64,000 bases of DNA from Triatoma infestans. Taxonomy: Eukaryota; Arthropoda; Insecta; Hemiptera; Reduviidae. The stretch is from assembly GCA_011037195.1 (NCBI GenBank), contig JAAEAF010003126.1, positions 1 to 64,000 of the forward strand, written 5' to 3'. Numbering within the stretch: position 1 is the first letter of the stretch; every line of letters starts with the position of its first letter. Made by a program: the position numbers and the translations under genes. Positions 1-10,309 of the stretch are shown in pieces. The notes beneath the pieces were generated by a model. That model was not told the DNA's origin. It was given only the letters and a program-made list of their open reading frames with translations, and did no database searches.

Positions 1-127
1 CTTGAAACCTTTCGTTAAAAACATTCTTTCACCCTCAAGACAACACGAAAACCTGTATTTCTGATGAAAACTCAATTGTAACTTTTGCACGCTAAGATAT
101 TTCCTGTCCCGTAAAAGAAAGTAAAAC
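1..127 (-). repeat. Family A repeat, 5' part, cut by window edge
   Basis: The text AACCTGTATTTCTGATGAAA, then AACTCAATT and finally CCGTAAAAGAAAGTAAAAC, is the reverse complement of the family A 5' region (cap plus the CACCGGAAATACACG phrase). The remainder lies outside the window. The copy is diverged and noncoding. Confidence 0.6.
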
Positions 128-870
128 GTAGCCCCTTTGATCAGCCGTTGAAAGGGAGGCGCGTTCAAAACGGCATTTGTTTTGAACATACTGGTATATT
201 CACAGAATATGTTTTTGTTATGTAATTTATACTATGTCCTAGGAAGCCTGTCGGAGGCAGCACAGAAGAACGTTATTTTATAATCTTGTTTTATAATCTT
301 GTTTTACGGCAGTTTAGCGTTACTTTGTTGTCTGTGAAACTTTGCTCTTGTTTGTTTCTTACGATCAAAGCTAAACGTATATTTATGAAGGAAATATAAT
401 TAGCACCTGTGTAATACTACATAACTTCAAGTATTATTAATATAGTTGATATTATAAGATGTATTAAATACAGAACGTTTGTGAGAGTTTACTAATTATT
501 GAGTTAGCAGTTGAAAGTCAAATGTCACATATATATAATTCCCCTCTCCCTCTCTGAACTTTACAGAGAATATTGATGCCTTAAGCTTAACTCATATTAC
601 ATGTGTATGCATTATACATAAAAAGTTTGTTTACAACTTTATATACGAAACCAAACCTCTCTTCTTTATATACAGAGATATATACGTATAAATGTTACAA
701 GTTTGATAAGTAATGTTTCATATGCCAAAACATTTATTTTTTGAATATAATATATGGTAAAATGACTGACTTTCAACAGACGTAAAAACAGGTAAACCAG
801 ATTGAATATTTTTACAAAATTTCATTAACTTTCCTGTTCTTTCTGCGTTTCACATTTTTTACTTTTTCTG

Positions 871-1450
871 GTAGGTAAGTAGATGAAGTGTGGCGGTCGC
901 CTCAAATTTCCGAAATTGTATTTTCACCGGAAACACATGATGTTTTGAGGTACTCTGAGTAGGAAATAAAGGGTTTTTTGGCGACTGGTCGTACTTGTGT
1001 GTGTGTATGTGTGTGAAGAAAATATTTGAAAAGCGAAAAATGTCGGGAAGCTCGAACTGTAGATATTCAGTCACCTATCTGACATGAAGGTATTGCGCAA
1101 AATCCATCAACTAATAGTTTTTCAGTTTTCCGGGATTCCCTCGAAAACGGCTTCAACGGTTTTCTTTAAACTTCGTATTCTACCTCCACTCACAACTTCT
1201 CTTCACTTTTAGTTAAAACATTTTCCTGGGAAATTTTTTTTTGGAGGATTTTGAGTGGAACACAAGTGTTAAGTATGCCAAAAATTTGAAACAAATCTGT
1301 TAACCAGGAGTTGGTAATTCAGATTTGCCAAATTGGCTTTTAATTTCCGGGGGGGGGGGTCTCGAAAATGGCTCCAATAATGCTAATTTCCCAGACATAA
1401 ACCAATCACTTTTATTGAAACCTTGTTTGCGGAAAACTCATATTTATGGG
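871..1450 (+). repeat. Family A repeat, 5' and middle parts
   Basis: A diverged cap (GTAAGTAGATGAAGTGTGG) is followed by TTTTCACCGGAAACACATGA, GTTTTGAGG and a short GT-rich run. Next comes a module with TCGAAAACGGCTTCAACGG, CTTTTAGTTAAAACATTTT and AAAATTTGAAACAAATC. The 3' cap is missing. The short open frame on the opposite strand over its start is chance. Confidence 0.6.
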
Positions 1451-2184
1451 CCTGTGTGACATTAAATAATATATTATCGTGATTTTGTTCAATGTGATTA
1501 CAGCTGTCTGCTGGACTATATTACTACAACATAATCATTTTCAACTGCCACCTGTTAACTATCATGTACCTGCACAATCTGTATAATCTGTACCTCCCTT
1601 CCCTTGTTGTGATAAGTAATCTGGTCTTTACTTTAGGGATTTTGGTTTCTTTGTCAAGTGCCGACTCTTAACGACATGACACGTTGACTCCTCTAACATA
1701 CACATAGGACCTAGAAAGAGTTGATGTCTACAACTACGGAGTATTTCAGGTTTAGCGAACAAACAGGCAAACTGTAGCTCATTCACACCTCATAAACGAT
1801 TGCACATATTACAAACAAATTGTAGGCTTTACAATCAACTACCTTCTATATACAAACACTTAATTGCTAGAATCTTTCATGCAGTGGTTTTAGCATTATA
1901 GCCACTCCACACTACAAAGATCCAACAACAAATTCCGTTAGTAATAAATATCCACTAGCCACTGTTGAAACCAAATCTAAGATATTGTAATGAAACCAAT
2001 CACCATCAAATTGGCCACACAAAAGCTCGAATCGCTGTCGGGCCTCTTTATTGGCCAGTAATGTCTAGTGCCCATATTTGCCCTGCTAACATTGCAATAG
2101 CAATTATAATAATAATATTGCAATTATATTAAATAAACAACAGTGAGAATCTATGTAAAAATAGCCAAATAATAATTTATTATA
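1451..2184. other. Unassigned AT-rich stretch
   Basis: I see no reading frame with a recognisable product, no tRNA-like sequence and no family A landmarks here. It contains ordinary AT-rich single-copy-looking DNA with a few short A or T runs. Confidence 0.4.
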
Positions 2185-2241
2185 TTTTTTTAATTAAAGC
2201 GCATCAACATCTGTGGTTATTAGCGCCCGGAGCCTTCTCTT
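2185..2241 (-). mobile_element. SINE 3' fragment (tRNA-derived family)
   Basis: The phrases AATTAAAGCGCATCAAC and GCGCCCGGAGCCTTCTC are the reverse complement of the 3' tail of the tRNA-headed SINE seen complete at 22080-22314. Only the last ~57 bases are present, so this copy is 5'-truncated, as target-primed integration typically produces. Confidence 0.65.
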
Positions 2242-2610
2242 TACATTGTAATCAACTGAATGAATACAAGAAGGCATTTTTAATAAATTTTTTTTTTTCT
2301 ATTTTTTTTTTTTTTTTTATAATAACATGTGTACCTAAATATTATAAAACATTTTTGAACAATTTTGTTTTCAGCTGTAAAATGATTTAAAAAATTTTCT
2401 CTTTTTAGAATTCATTGTTTTTGTTTTGAGTTGGAAAAAAAAAGACTTAAAAGCGGAATTTTGTTTTTTATAAACATATTTAATGGAATTTTGATATTGT
2501 TCAATTTTGTTCAACCACAATAAATAATCTTGGAACTAAATACTTAGGTAATCAGGTAAGTTAGCTCACATTCATAATAATTTAACTATATAATTATATA
2601 GTTTAATTTA

Positions 2611-2799
2611 AGGAAAGTTTAGCTCAATGGTAGCGCGCTGGACTTGCAACGCACAGGTCCCGGGTTCGAGTTCAGCTGTGCTGCTCTTAGATTTTCTCTT
2701 CCTAGGAGCCTCTACAGCTCACAGTGTTGTCACAGTGCACTGAGAAGGCTCCAGGCGCCAATGTCCATAGATGTTGGTTGACGGGCTTTAAATTAAAAA
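2611..2799 (+). mobile_element. tRNA-derived SINE, short-bodied copy
   Basis: The head is tRNA-like, with an A box (TAGCTCAATGG) and a B box (GGTTCGAGTTC), the internal RNA polymerase III promoter of tRNA-derived SINEs. The body (CCTAGGAGCCTCTACAGCTC, GAGAAGGCTCCAGGCGCC) matches the longer copies but lacks about 30 bases in the middle. The tail is CTTTAAATTAAAAAT. I treat it as a SINE and not a tRNA gene because the same body follows the head in the other copies. Confidence 0.85.
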
Positions 2800-2997
2800 T
2801 ATGAAGCAACAGGAATTGAATGGTTTGGTGCACCTTATGATAATAACAAGCAAAATCAATTGTAACAAGAGGATCTCGATTTAGAGAAGAGGCTGTACTC
2901 ATCTTCTTTTTCATCACAATTATCCATTTTGAAAAAATGAAAATTTTGTTCACAGATGTTACAAATATAATCAGTTAACTAAACATACGACAAATTT

Positions 2998-3090
2998 TAT
3001 GTGGAACACTCACACGACTCTCTTTTAAATATTATACAATTACACAGGAAATGGCAAATTTTTTTTAAACTTCAAATTTTACTAAAGGAA
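2998..3090 (-). repeat. Family A repeat, 3' cap fragment
   Basis: GTGGAACACTCACACGACT followed by CTCTTTTAAATATTATACAA is the reverse complement of the family A 3' terminus. Only the last ~90 bases are recognisable. Confidence 0.55.
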
Positions 3091-3204
3091 GAGAAAGTGA
3101 AACATTCCGACAACTTTCTCTTCAATACATACAATAAAACTATTGAATATAACTAATTTTCCTAAAACTTTTTAAATTTATTAATAATTCAATAATAATT
3201 TAAT

Positions 3205-3437
3205 TTCTTTTTTTAATTTAAGGCGCGTCAACACTATGGTTATTAGCGCCCGGAGCCTTCTCAGAGCGCTGCCAGCCTCCAGACAGTGTTCTCTCGCTAT
3301 AGACAACACTGTCCATCACCGAACAGTGAGCTGTAGAGGCTCCTAGGAAGAAAAAATCTAAAGCGTAGCACTGGACTCGAACCCGGGACCTCCGCATGGG
3401 AGTCCAACGCGCTAACCACTTTAGCTAATCCCTCCCT
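3205..3437 (-). mobile_element. tRNA-derived SINE, full-length copy
   Basis: Read on the minus strand, a tRNA-like head with A box (TTAGCTAAAGTGG) and B box (GGTTCGAGTCC) is followed by the body CCTAGGAGCCTCTACAGCTC, a short imperfect dyad around GACAGTGTTGTC, GAGAAGGCTCCGGGCGC and a tail CCTTAAATTAAAAAAAG. The length of about 230 bp matches the copies at 21645-21881 and 22080-22314. Confidence 0.88.
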
Positions 3438-3732
3438 AATTTAATAATTTAATATAATAGTAATAATTTAATGTAATATACAGTTCACTGCTAAAATACA
3501 TAAAGTGGTGATAGAGGCACATAGTTCTCATAGAAAAGCTAGCATCTTGAATTTAATTACATTACAGCCCCCTGAAGACATTACAGCGCGCTTTTTTTTT
3601 CATTTTTTCGAAATTTTGTCGAAAAAGACTCCAATCGATTATTTTTTTTGTACTTTTTTTTAATAAAAACTTCACATACAAATTGAAACTAAAATATCAA
3701 AGACATGTTCTATGGTAGCCTGCTTCATTTTG

Positions 3733-3776
3733 TGGTCATCGACCGGTTTCGGACGTTCGCCCATCTTCAGGATGCG
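3733..3776 (-). ncRNA. Hammerhead-ribozyme-like motif, Penelope type
   Basis: On the minus strand the order is GCATC, then CTGAAGA, a short helix (GGGC-GAAC-GTCC), GAAA, CCGGTC and GATG. CTGAAGA and GAAA are hammerhead core boxes. CATC before the core pairs with GATG after the predicted GTC cleavage triplet to form helix I. ACCGGT is palindromic, as expected for a minimal helix III that works as a dimer. Minimal hammerheads of this sort are known from Penelope-like retroelements. One base separates CTGAAGA from helix II, which departs from the textbook core, so activity is uncertain. No Penelope reverse transcriptase is visible nearby. Confidence 0.55.
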
Positions 3777-4419
3777 TTTGTCAGACAGTGTGATAACACA
3801 AACTTGCACAGAGCAAATTCAGTTTATCCATTAAAAAAAAAACCCTAAAATGCCTGTCAGTTTTTTAATTAAAACATTTTACCAGGAAAACTAATTTTTG
3901 AAGTGTTGGTGGGAGGTCATTAAAATTTTAGGCTTAATTTGAAATTGTCGATAGAAGCTGCCAGAGATTGTCTTACAGTGTTTGTAAAACGCTACTATGG
4001 TGGGTTGGGTTTGGAGATAAGAGAGTTAGAGAATTGAACCACACTCATGATTCATTGATAAATTAATTGAAGCAAAAGGTACTGCAAGGACTTTTAAACA
4101 AGAGAAAGAAAAAGAGTAACGTAAGGCTAATAGAGCGGAACGGCGTGATGGCTGGTACAGTGTTGCCTTCATTGAAGGTTGAAGATACTATCGCTTGCAG
4201 TAGAAAACTCCCTCGCTTTTTTATGGTCTCTGCGCCTAACCCCCTCTTTGGTACTGCTAGGGGTCAGTAGGTGGTTCTTGACTTCCCTAAGGTGTAGGAT
4301 GTTGAGGTAAAGTGTCTGTAAGTCCATCACATTACACACAACGTTTTCAGCAAACATTTTTGATGAATGTAATGATGTCACATTCTGTAATAATTCTCTT
4401 GTTGGTTTTTCCCAAATTG
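3777..4419. other. NAP1 upstream region, unassigned
   Basis: No protein is recognisable. The two short overlapping open frames (4067-4270 + and 4169-4381 -) have no family features. If NAP1 has a noncoding first exon and promoter, they lie here or further left. I cannot pick a transcription start from sequence alone. Confidence 0.35.
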
Positions 4420-4455
4420 TTTTACTAATTAAAATATTTTAATTCTTCTGTTTAG
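4420..4455 (+). promoter_or_regulatory. Probable 3' splice site in the NAP1 5' UTR
   Basis: A branch-point-like TTTACTAATT is followed at the usual distance by a pyrimidine-rich TTCTTCTGTTTAG ending in AG, seven bases before the NAP1 start codon. This is a good spliceosomal acceptor. It suggests a noncoding upstream exon spliced just ahead of the ATG. No donor was identified. Confidence 0.55.
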
Positions 4456-4462
4456 TGAAAAA

Positions 4463-5572
4463 ATGCCGGGTGGAACTGAGGTCGGTGGCAGAGGTGAAGA
4501 AATGTCGGATGAAAATATGAACGAAAACGCTGTACGAAAATTTCTGAAAGGTACAAACGCTACAGAAGGTACACTGTCCGATATATATGCCAGGGATCAG
4601 CTGTTAATGTTGTATGCTTTGCCACAACCGATTAAAAAACGACTGAGAGCACTGAAAAAATTACAAATATCTATAATAAATATGGAAGCCAGTTTCTATA
4701 ATGATATACACAATATAGAAATGAAATATTATCAACAGTATAAAGCGATTTTCGATAAAAGAGCGAAAATCGTATCCGGCAAATATGAACCAACAGAAGA
4801 TGAACTACATCCTGAGGAGAATCTACCTGATATTTCTCCAGAAGTACAGGCTAAATTGAAAATGGAACAGGCGAAAATGCCCGAAGGACCTGGTATACCA
4901 AATTTTTGGCTGACCATATTCAGAAATGTGGGCGTACTGAATGAAATCACTTTTCCTCAGGATGAGGATATACTCAAACATTTGGTAGATGTCAAGGTGT
5001 CTTTGAACAATAATCCAATGGGATTTCTTTTAGAATTTCTCTTCACACCAAATGATTATTTTACAAACTCTGTACTGACTAAAGAATACGAAATGAAATG
5101 CAAACCGGATGAATCGGATCCATTTTCATTTGAAGGACCGGAAATATACAAGACTAAAGGATGTAAAATCGACTGGAAACCAAACAAAGACATAACAATC
5201 AAAACTGTCCGAAAAAAACAGAAACACAAATCCAAAGGCACCATTCGAACTGTATTAAAAACTGTGAAAAATGAATCATTTTTCAATTTTTTCGCACCAC
5301 CACAAGTGCCGGACGATGCGAACGCTGAAATTGACGAAGAAATACAGATTGCTTTAACTTCGGATTTTGAAATTGGCCATTTCTTGAAAGAACAAGTGAT
5401 ACCGCATGCAATCCTCTATTATACTGGTGAAGCTTTAGAAGATGAGGAATCCTATGAGGATGATGACGAGGAAGAAGATGAAGATGAATCCGGCTCTCGA
5501 TCTGCTACCACTTCAGAAGAAGAAGAACAAAGATCTGGTACTGCGTCCGAGTCTGCGGAAAGCGGACGATAA
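4463..5572 (+). CDS. Nap1: Nucleosome assembly protein 1 (NAP1 family histone chaperone)
   Basis: NAP1 proteins bind H2A-H2B dimers, shuttle them into the nucleus and deposit them during nucleosome assembly. The 369-residue product is full length for insect NAP1. Residues ~60-105 form the long dimerisation helix (LPQPIKKRLRALKKLQ, then MKYYQQYKAIFDKRAKI). Residues ~145-325 form the histone-binding core, with GIPNFWLTIFRNV, LTKEYEMKCKPDESDPFSF, ESFFNFFAPP and SDFEIGHFLKE. RKKQKHKSKG (250-259) is the basic segment usually read as nuclear-localising. Residues ~325-356 are a very acidic tail. There is no C-terminal CAAX box. A second in-frame ATG (4502) gives MSDENMNENA and could be the real start. 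The CDS has no intron, unlike many animal NAP1 genes, so it may be an old retrogene; no poly(A) tract or flanking duplication is visible. It is intact, with conserved codons throughout. Confidence 0.95.
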   Translation: MPGGTEVGGRGEEMSDENMNENAVRKFLKGTNATEGTLSDIYARDQLLMLYALPQPIKKRLRALKKLQISIINMEASFYNDIHNIEMKYYQQYKAIFDKRAKIVSGKYEPTEDELHPEENLPDISPEVQAKLKMEQAKMPEGPGIPNFWLTIFRNVGVLNEITFPQDEDILKHLVDVKVSLNNNPMGFLLEFLFTPNDYFTNSVLTKEYEMKCKPDESDPFSFEGPEIYKTKGCKIDWKPNKDITIKTVRKKQKHKSKGTIRTVLKTVKNESFFNFFAPPQVPDDANAEIDEEIQIALTSDFEIGHFLKEQVIPHAILYYTGEALEDEESYEDDDEEEDEDESGSRSATTSEEEEQRSGTASESAESGR

Positions 5573-5766
5573 ATTTTTGCTTTCTATTGTTTGTTTTCTT
5601 TGCGCGGAAAAGTTATTCAATTTTTTCGTTTTTCGTTTCTTCAATAATATATACATTATTTGTTTTTTTTTCTTGAGATAGATTTACCTTCTGTATGATT
5701 TACTTTTCGTATGGTAACTTTGTACGATTTCGAAATTTACCATGCATATTTTGTAAGTAGAGTGGC

Positions 5767-5772
5767 AATAAA
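5767..5772 (+). promoter_or_regulatory. NAP1 polyadenylation signal
   Basis: AATAAA lies 195 bases after the NAP1 stop codon in a T-rich 3' UTR, the expected place for cleavage and polyadenylation. No genomic poly(A) tract follows, which argues against a recent processed copy. Confidence 0.65.
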
Positions 5773-5789
5773 ATCAAATAGAAGTCCAA

Positions 5790-6204
5790 ATGGAATATGT
5801 TCCTTTTCCTAATATTTATTTACATTTATGTAAGATTATTTTAACTATAGCATTTAATAGCAATGATGGGCATGAGAGGCCGGACGAATTTGGGATCCTC
5901 ATTACCGTTTTGTGGTCCCGAACTCTGGTACTGGAGAAACTCTGGAGGGGCATGGAAGGGTCTTTCCAGGCTAAGAGATTTTCCAGGTAGGAGATATGTT
6001 TCCAGGTAGGACGTCTTGCCCTTTGTATCAGAATTATGACGAGGGATTCAGAGAAACGGTGCACCATTATCTAGGATTTCGCCAATACTATGTTCTGCAT
6101 ATTTGGAATGCAATATCTCAAGAGGATGCCTTGGAGGAGTTGGAGATTAAAGATATCGGATAAGGATAGTGAGATTCGGTCTTTTTTTACAAATAAAAAA
6201 CTTG
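5790..6204. other. Unassigned region downstream of NAP1
   Basis: A somewhat less AT-rich block (5868-6165) has short open frames on both strands but no motif that I can attach to a family. It could be the remnant of a mobile element or unrelated DNA. Confidence 0.3.
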
Positions 6205-6250
6205 AATTTTTGCCAACGTTTCGACAAACGTTTTATTTATTTATCAAGCC
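6205..6250 (-). repeat. Degenerate Penelope-type terminal motif
   Basis: On the minus strand TTGATAAATAAATAAAACG is followed by TTTGTCGAAACGTTGGC. The second part matches the GTTTGTC-GAAAC-GTC portion of the hammerhead-like motif at 33077-33120, with the palindrome AACGTT. The CTGANGA box is damaged and helix I does not pair, so it is scored as a relic only. Confidence 0.35.
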
Positions 6251-6599
6251 ATAAAAATGTTAAAAAGTTTTCTTCAAAACATGTCAACTTTAACTTGATA
6301 TATATTTTAGGAAAAATAAATGGGAACACCTCAACACCACAGAGAATAGTAGACACCTTCCATTAAAGGTATCTTAAGACATTGCAGTCAGACCGGGTAA
6401 GTAACTAGAGGCTTCTCAAGTTTTTTTTTTCTCTTGGATGGCGATAGGAGCCATATTGGCTTAAGGCGTGCTCCTTCCGGTATCCAATACTTATAATTCT
6501 TACTAGATATTTAGATGTTTTCAGTTTTACAGCACAGAGAGAATCTAAAAAAAGATTTGTATGAGGAAAGTATAACACTGTGGATACCAGACTTTCTAA

Positions 6600-6685
6600 A
6601 AACCTCTTTTTCTCACCCAGCAGACCACAAACGTGTATTTCCGGTGAAATTTGATCACGATTACAGCAGTAAGGGGAAGTAAAGA
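6600..6685 (-). repeat. Family A repeat, short 5' relic
   Basis: AAACGTGTATTTCCGGTGAA followed by ACGATTACAGCAGTAAGG and GGAAGTAAAG is a shortened reverse complement of the family A 5' end. The surroundings (6251-6904) hold nothing else that I can name. Confidence 0.5.
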
Positions 6686-6904
6686 AAAATGAAGAGGACA
6701 AGAAGAAGTTTAAAATAGTTGATAATAGACCAAAAGTCAAATACGAGGTGAATATATGGCTAGATTTTTACTTGAGATCTATCTGTACAGTAGAGTTATA
6801 GAGATTCTTTCTTTCTCTAATTTGTTGAAATTGAGTTGGCTTTTAAATCAGAGTCAAAATACATCAACAGAAAACGTGGCTTTACTTATGTTTTTTACAT
6901 TCCC

Positions 6905-7655
6905 TTACTCCTGATAAGAAGAAGTATTGCGATGTGTCAGATTTTCGAAATAGAGTTTAACCGGAAATACATTTTTTGGGGTCCCCTGAATTCGAACAAA
7001 ATGTTTTTAGCGAATGTTCTGTATGTGTGTGTTAACAGAATATCACAAAAACGAATGGTCGCAGGAAGCTCAACCTTGGTATTCCATTTAGGCATTACGA
7101 CCACATCAAACTCGAAAAATTTGGCAGAAGATTTTGGGCAGAATTCATTAACCGTAAGTGAGACTTTGTTCGTATCGTGTACTGTCGTATAGTTTTAAGT
7201 TCCGGAAATAACGTTTTGAGGCCCCAAAAGTACGAAAAAATTAGTTTTTAAAAAACAATCTTAATACCTAACATCATTTTTAACCATACACACAGACACG
7301 CGCGCACGCGATAACGTCTTTAACTATTTCCTTTAAACTTAGAATACTAAATATCATAGATGTTCCTATCACTTTTTAAAAATATTTTTCCAAGAAATTG
7401 ATCATGGGCAGTTCTGCGGAATTTGTGACTTTAAATTTCAAATGAATACGAGGTTGGTTCAATGTTATTGGCGCTCTCTTCTGGACTCAAATGTAATTAC
7501 TTCTGTTATTTGCTCGGGTAAGTTAGTTGTGCCCATATCAGCTCAATATTTATTTATTTTAGGACAAATGAGTAAAATTTGTAGTCTAAAGAAAACTGTA
7601 ACTTTATGTATAATTTGAATTAAGTACGAGAAAATCGTGTGTGCACGTGTCATAT
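6905..7655 (+). repeat. Family A repeat, GTTCAATG-type copy
   Basis: It opens with AAGAAGAAGTATTGCGATG and ACCGGAAATACATTTTTTGG. A second, weaker start (GTAAGTGAGACTTTG, then AGTTCCGGAAATAACG) begins near 7155, so two copies may be fused. The 3' half carries GGTTCAATGTTATTGGCGCT and CTCTTCTGGACTC, and it ends in a decayed cap GAGAAAATCGTGTGTGCACG. The 118-residue open frame over it is not a gene. Confidence 0.65.
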
Positions 7656-8319
7656 AAGATATTTTTCGAGTTTTCATTAAACAGTTACCAATTAACTTCA
7701 CACCCAGATTCAGAGAAAAGTTAATAAAACAATATAAAATTATAATAAATATATTATAAATAAATATGAATTAATTAATGATGAACGCGCGCGCAGTGTA
7801 AATGAGAAAATCAAAGATAATTGAAAATCGCATGATTTCTACCAGATATTGTTTCACTTATTAACAGCGACATCCGTTTACTTTAGGTTCACCCTTCTTG
7901 AAAATAAATAGAGTGATCCGTAAAGTTCTCTGTACAACATTCAGGTACACTTGATCAAAGTATTAAAATGGTGAATAAATAATGAACATGTTGATTAGTG
8001 AATAATCATTCAAAAACCAATCTATCTTGAATGATTAAACTTTTAAGATTGATGATGATTTACTTTTGGAAATAGGAAATTTGGTGAGAAATAATAAAGC
8101 ATTATAATGCAATAATTAGATTGCTAATTGTATGCATAGTGAATACGCTAACCAGACTGATATATTGTAAATTCTATATATAGGTATAGATTCTAAGATT
8201 CAATGGCCAGGCTTCCCCTCCTTCTTCTAGACGATCATTTATGCATTTGGAATAGGCACAACCTCGACAGAAATTATCAGAATCAGAAGAGTCAATCCAA
8301 TTATTCGTACAATAAAGAT
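7656..8319. other. Unassigned AT-rich stretch
   Basis: I see no gene, tRNA or family A landmark here. A run of CGCG (7787-7794) stands out only by base composition. Confidence 0.4.
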
Positions 8320-8615
8320 TGATAAACAGCGTTGAAGCCGATTTCGAGAAAATAGCGAAAAACATGATTGAAAAAAATCTATAAGTTGCTCTTGTGATTG
8401 GTGGCTGTTGACCGAAACCTTAGGATCAGATGCGATATCAAAACACAATTTCAAATTTCTGCGATTTTTCGTTTATATATATATATATATATATATATAC
8501 ACTATCAGTTTAAAACTAATTTTTCTCCAATATGTTTTGTGAACCTCAATTGTTCTGAAATAAACTCAATTTCAAATATTTGACACGATCGCCATACTTG
8601 TTACCAGCAGTAATC
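8320..8615 (-). repeat. Family A repeat interrupted by a (TA)n microsatellite
   Basis: GTTGAAGCCGATTTCGAGAA, TTCTGCGATTTTTCG and, further right, TTTGACACGATCGCCATACT are reverse-complement family A landmarks in the correct order. The GT-rich part is replaced by a (TA)n run at about 8474-8500, suggesting slippage in the old repeat. Confidence 0.55.
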
Positions 8616-8644
8616 TTGGAATTAGTTAGAATTTTAAAACTCGA

Positions 8645-9060
8645 AATGTCACGGTAAATTTCGCATGGATTAAGGAGCACAGTGGGTTCACACATAACGA
8701 AACTGTTGATTTATTAGCGCCCTTTGGATATGGTCAGGGGAATACCTAGACTACAAGGTACCTCCGTCTGACTGGAAGGGGATAATAAAGAGAAGAATTT
8801 TTGAAAAATGGCAAAAGCAATAGGAAGCCTCTTGCACGAAGGGTAAATTTTACAAAGAAAATGAGAAGTGAGTTGACAGAGTGCCTCATAAACATATGAT
8901 AGCAGACTGAGGTCCAACCACGCTGTTTGTGGCGCTTATTTATATAAAAATTGGACAAAGAGACTCCCCATTATGTGCAACTTGCAAAGTTGAAGAGGAC
9001 TTCCAACATATCGTGATGTTATGCCCATTGTTCTCTATTCCAAGATCCTAATAAATAAAT
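8645..9060 (+). pseudogene. LINE ORF2 3' end remnant (RNase H end plus C-terminal zinc motif)
   Basis: With frameshifts and stops, the plus strand reads FAWIKEHSGFTHNETVDLLA, the C-terminal motif of a LINE-type RNase H (W-K-H-G...NE..D.LA). About 90 codons later comes LCATCKVEEDFQHIVMLCP, the C-x2-C...H...C element typical of the ORF2 end. It is a 5'-truncated, heavily decayed insertion lying tail-to-tail with the minus-strand LINE to its right. Confidence 0.6.
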
Positions 9061-9748
9061 TATTTAATGAATTGTATAAATTTCTGCCCGTTCCTTTCCA
9101 CTATACCAAATAATATTTGATTTTTTTTTTTATTAAATGAAATCTACATGAACTCATCGATCGATATTACATGTAATATAATTAGCTATTAACAAGTCAA
9201 AGATAAATTAAAAGAATGAGACAATAAACAAAATAAAAGAAACAAAAATAGAGAAATTAATGTCCATAATTAAAGCAGAAGTGAAACTGTTTCAGGAAAC
9301 AGAAAATCAGACAAAAGAAAATACAAAAGTTTAACAGGCGAGAACTAAAATATTTAACACTTTATTTATTTTTATTGAACACTTTTAATTTATTGATTGC
9401 TTTGTGGGTAAAAATTTCGAAGCTGTCAATGTTCTCTTCCCTAATTAATTCAAAGTCTGGGTGTGGCCAGCTGCATCCCTTCAAGACAATAGATTCTATC
9501 AGTTTGGATCTCTCTGCTTCACGTAGTGGACAATCGTGTAGTATGTGATGAAAATCTTGGATTTTATATGGTGAACAGGGACAAAATGGATTGGCTCTTA
9601 AATGAAATCTATTGAGGTAGCAGTTAGATGGACCATGATTTGACAGAAATGCAGTAAGTGAATTGGTAATGTTGATAAAACTGTACTTAACCCTGTGTTT
9701 AACTGAAGGGAAAAATCTATAAGTATGCCTTCCTTTAGTTGACTGCTG

Positions 9749-10303
9749 CTAAAATGTATTCCATTCATTAAGAGATTCTTCCAAAGCTTTAGTTTTCAGG
9801 TAGGAATATGGAATTCTATGGTAACTTATATCTAAGTCTTTATCTATCGACGCTTGTTTAGCCAATAAATCAGCCTCCTCATTTCCTGCCAAGCCATGAT
9901 GTGCCTTGACCTTGGAAAATATTACCTCAACTCCTAAATCTGCTAACGTTTTCAGCTGCCTGTGAATCATCTGTATAATGAACCTATGATTGCCAGGATC
10001 ATCAACAGAAGAGAGAGTCACCTGACTATCAGTCATAATAGTGCATATCTTAGATGAGTACCTATAAACTGCATCTGCCATCCATTCTAGACTTTTTAAT
10101 ATGGCAAGCTGTTCGGCCTGGTTATTAGAGCAACAAGCATCCAATTTAAATTTTTTCTGATGAATTACTTTATCTTGAAAATAAGCTAGAAAAGCGCAAC
10201 CAACATTTCCTTCTTTCTTGCTGCCATCTGTATAAATCTCAAAACAGTTTTCTGAAGGAGATGTGTTTATTTGAGATATCTGAATTGTATCACCAGGATG
10301 CAT
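9749..10303 (-). pseudogene. LINE RNase H domain, intact reading frame
   Basis: This 184-codon frame is a ribonuclease H domain, which degrades the RNA strand of the RNA-DNA hybrid made during retrotransposition. YTDGSKKEG supplies the first Asp, NNQAEQLAILKSLEW the Glu, MTDSQVTLSS the second Asp, and KAHHGLAGNEEADLLAK the His and last Asp. All the usual catalytic positions are present. It is open while the RT before it is broken. Downstream, in other frames, a C-terminal region with HHILHDCPLREAERS continues to about 9363. Confidence 0.85.
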
Positions 10304-10309
10304 CCAATT

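Noticed and set aside
2611..2690. tRNA gene
   Set aside because: The tRNA-like head is followed by the same SINE body as in four other places and lacks a convincing acceptor stem.
4169..4381. Antisense open frame upstream of NAP1
   Set aside because: Short, overlaps another frame on the opposite strand, no motif.
6836..7192. 118-codon open frame as a gene
   Set aside because: It coincides with a family A copy and has no protein features.
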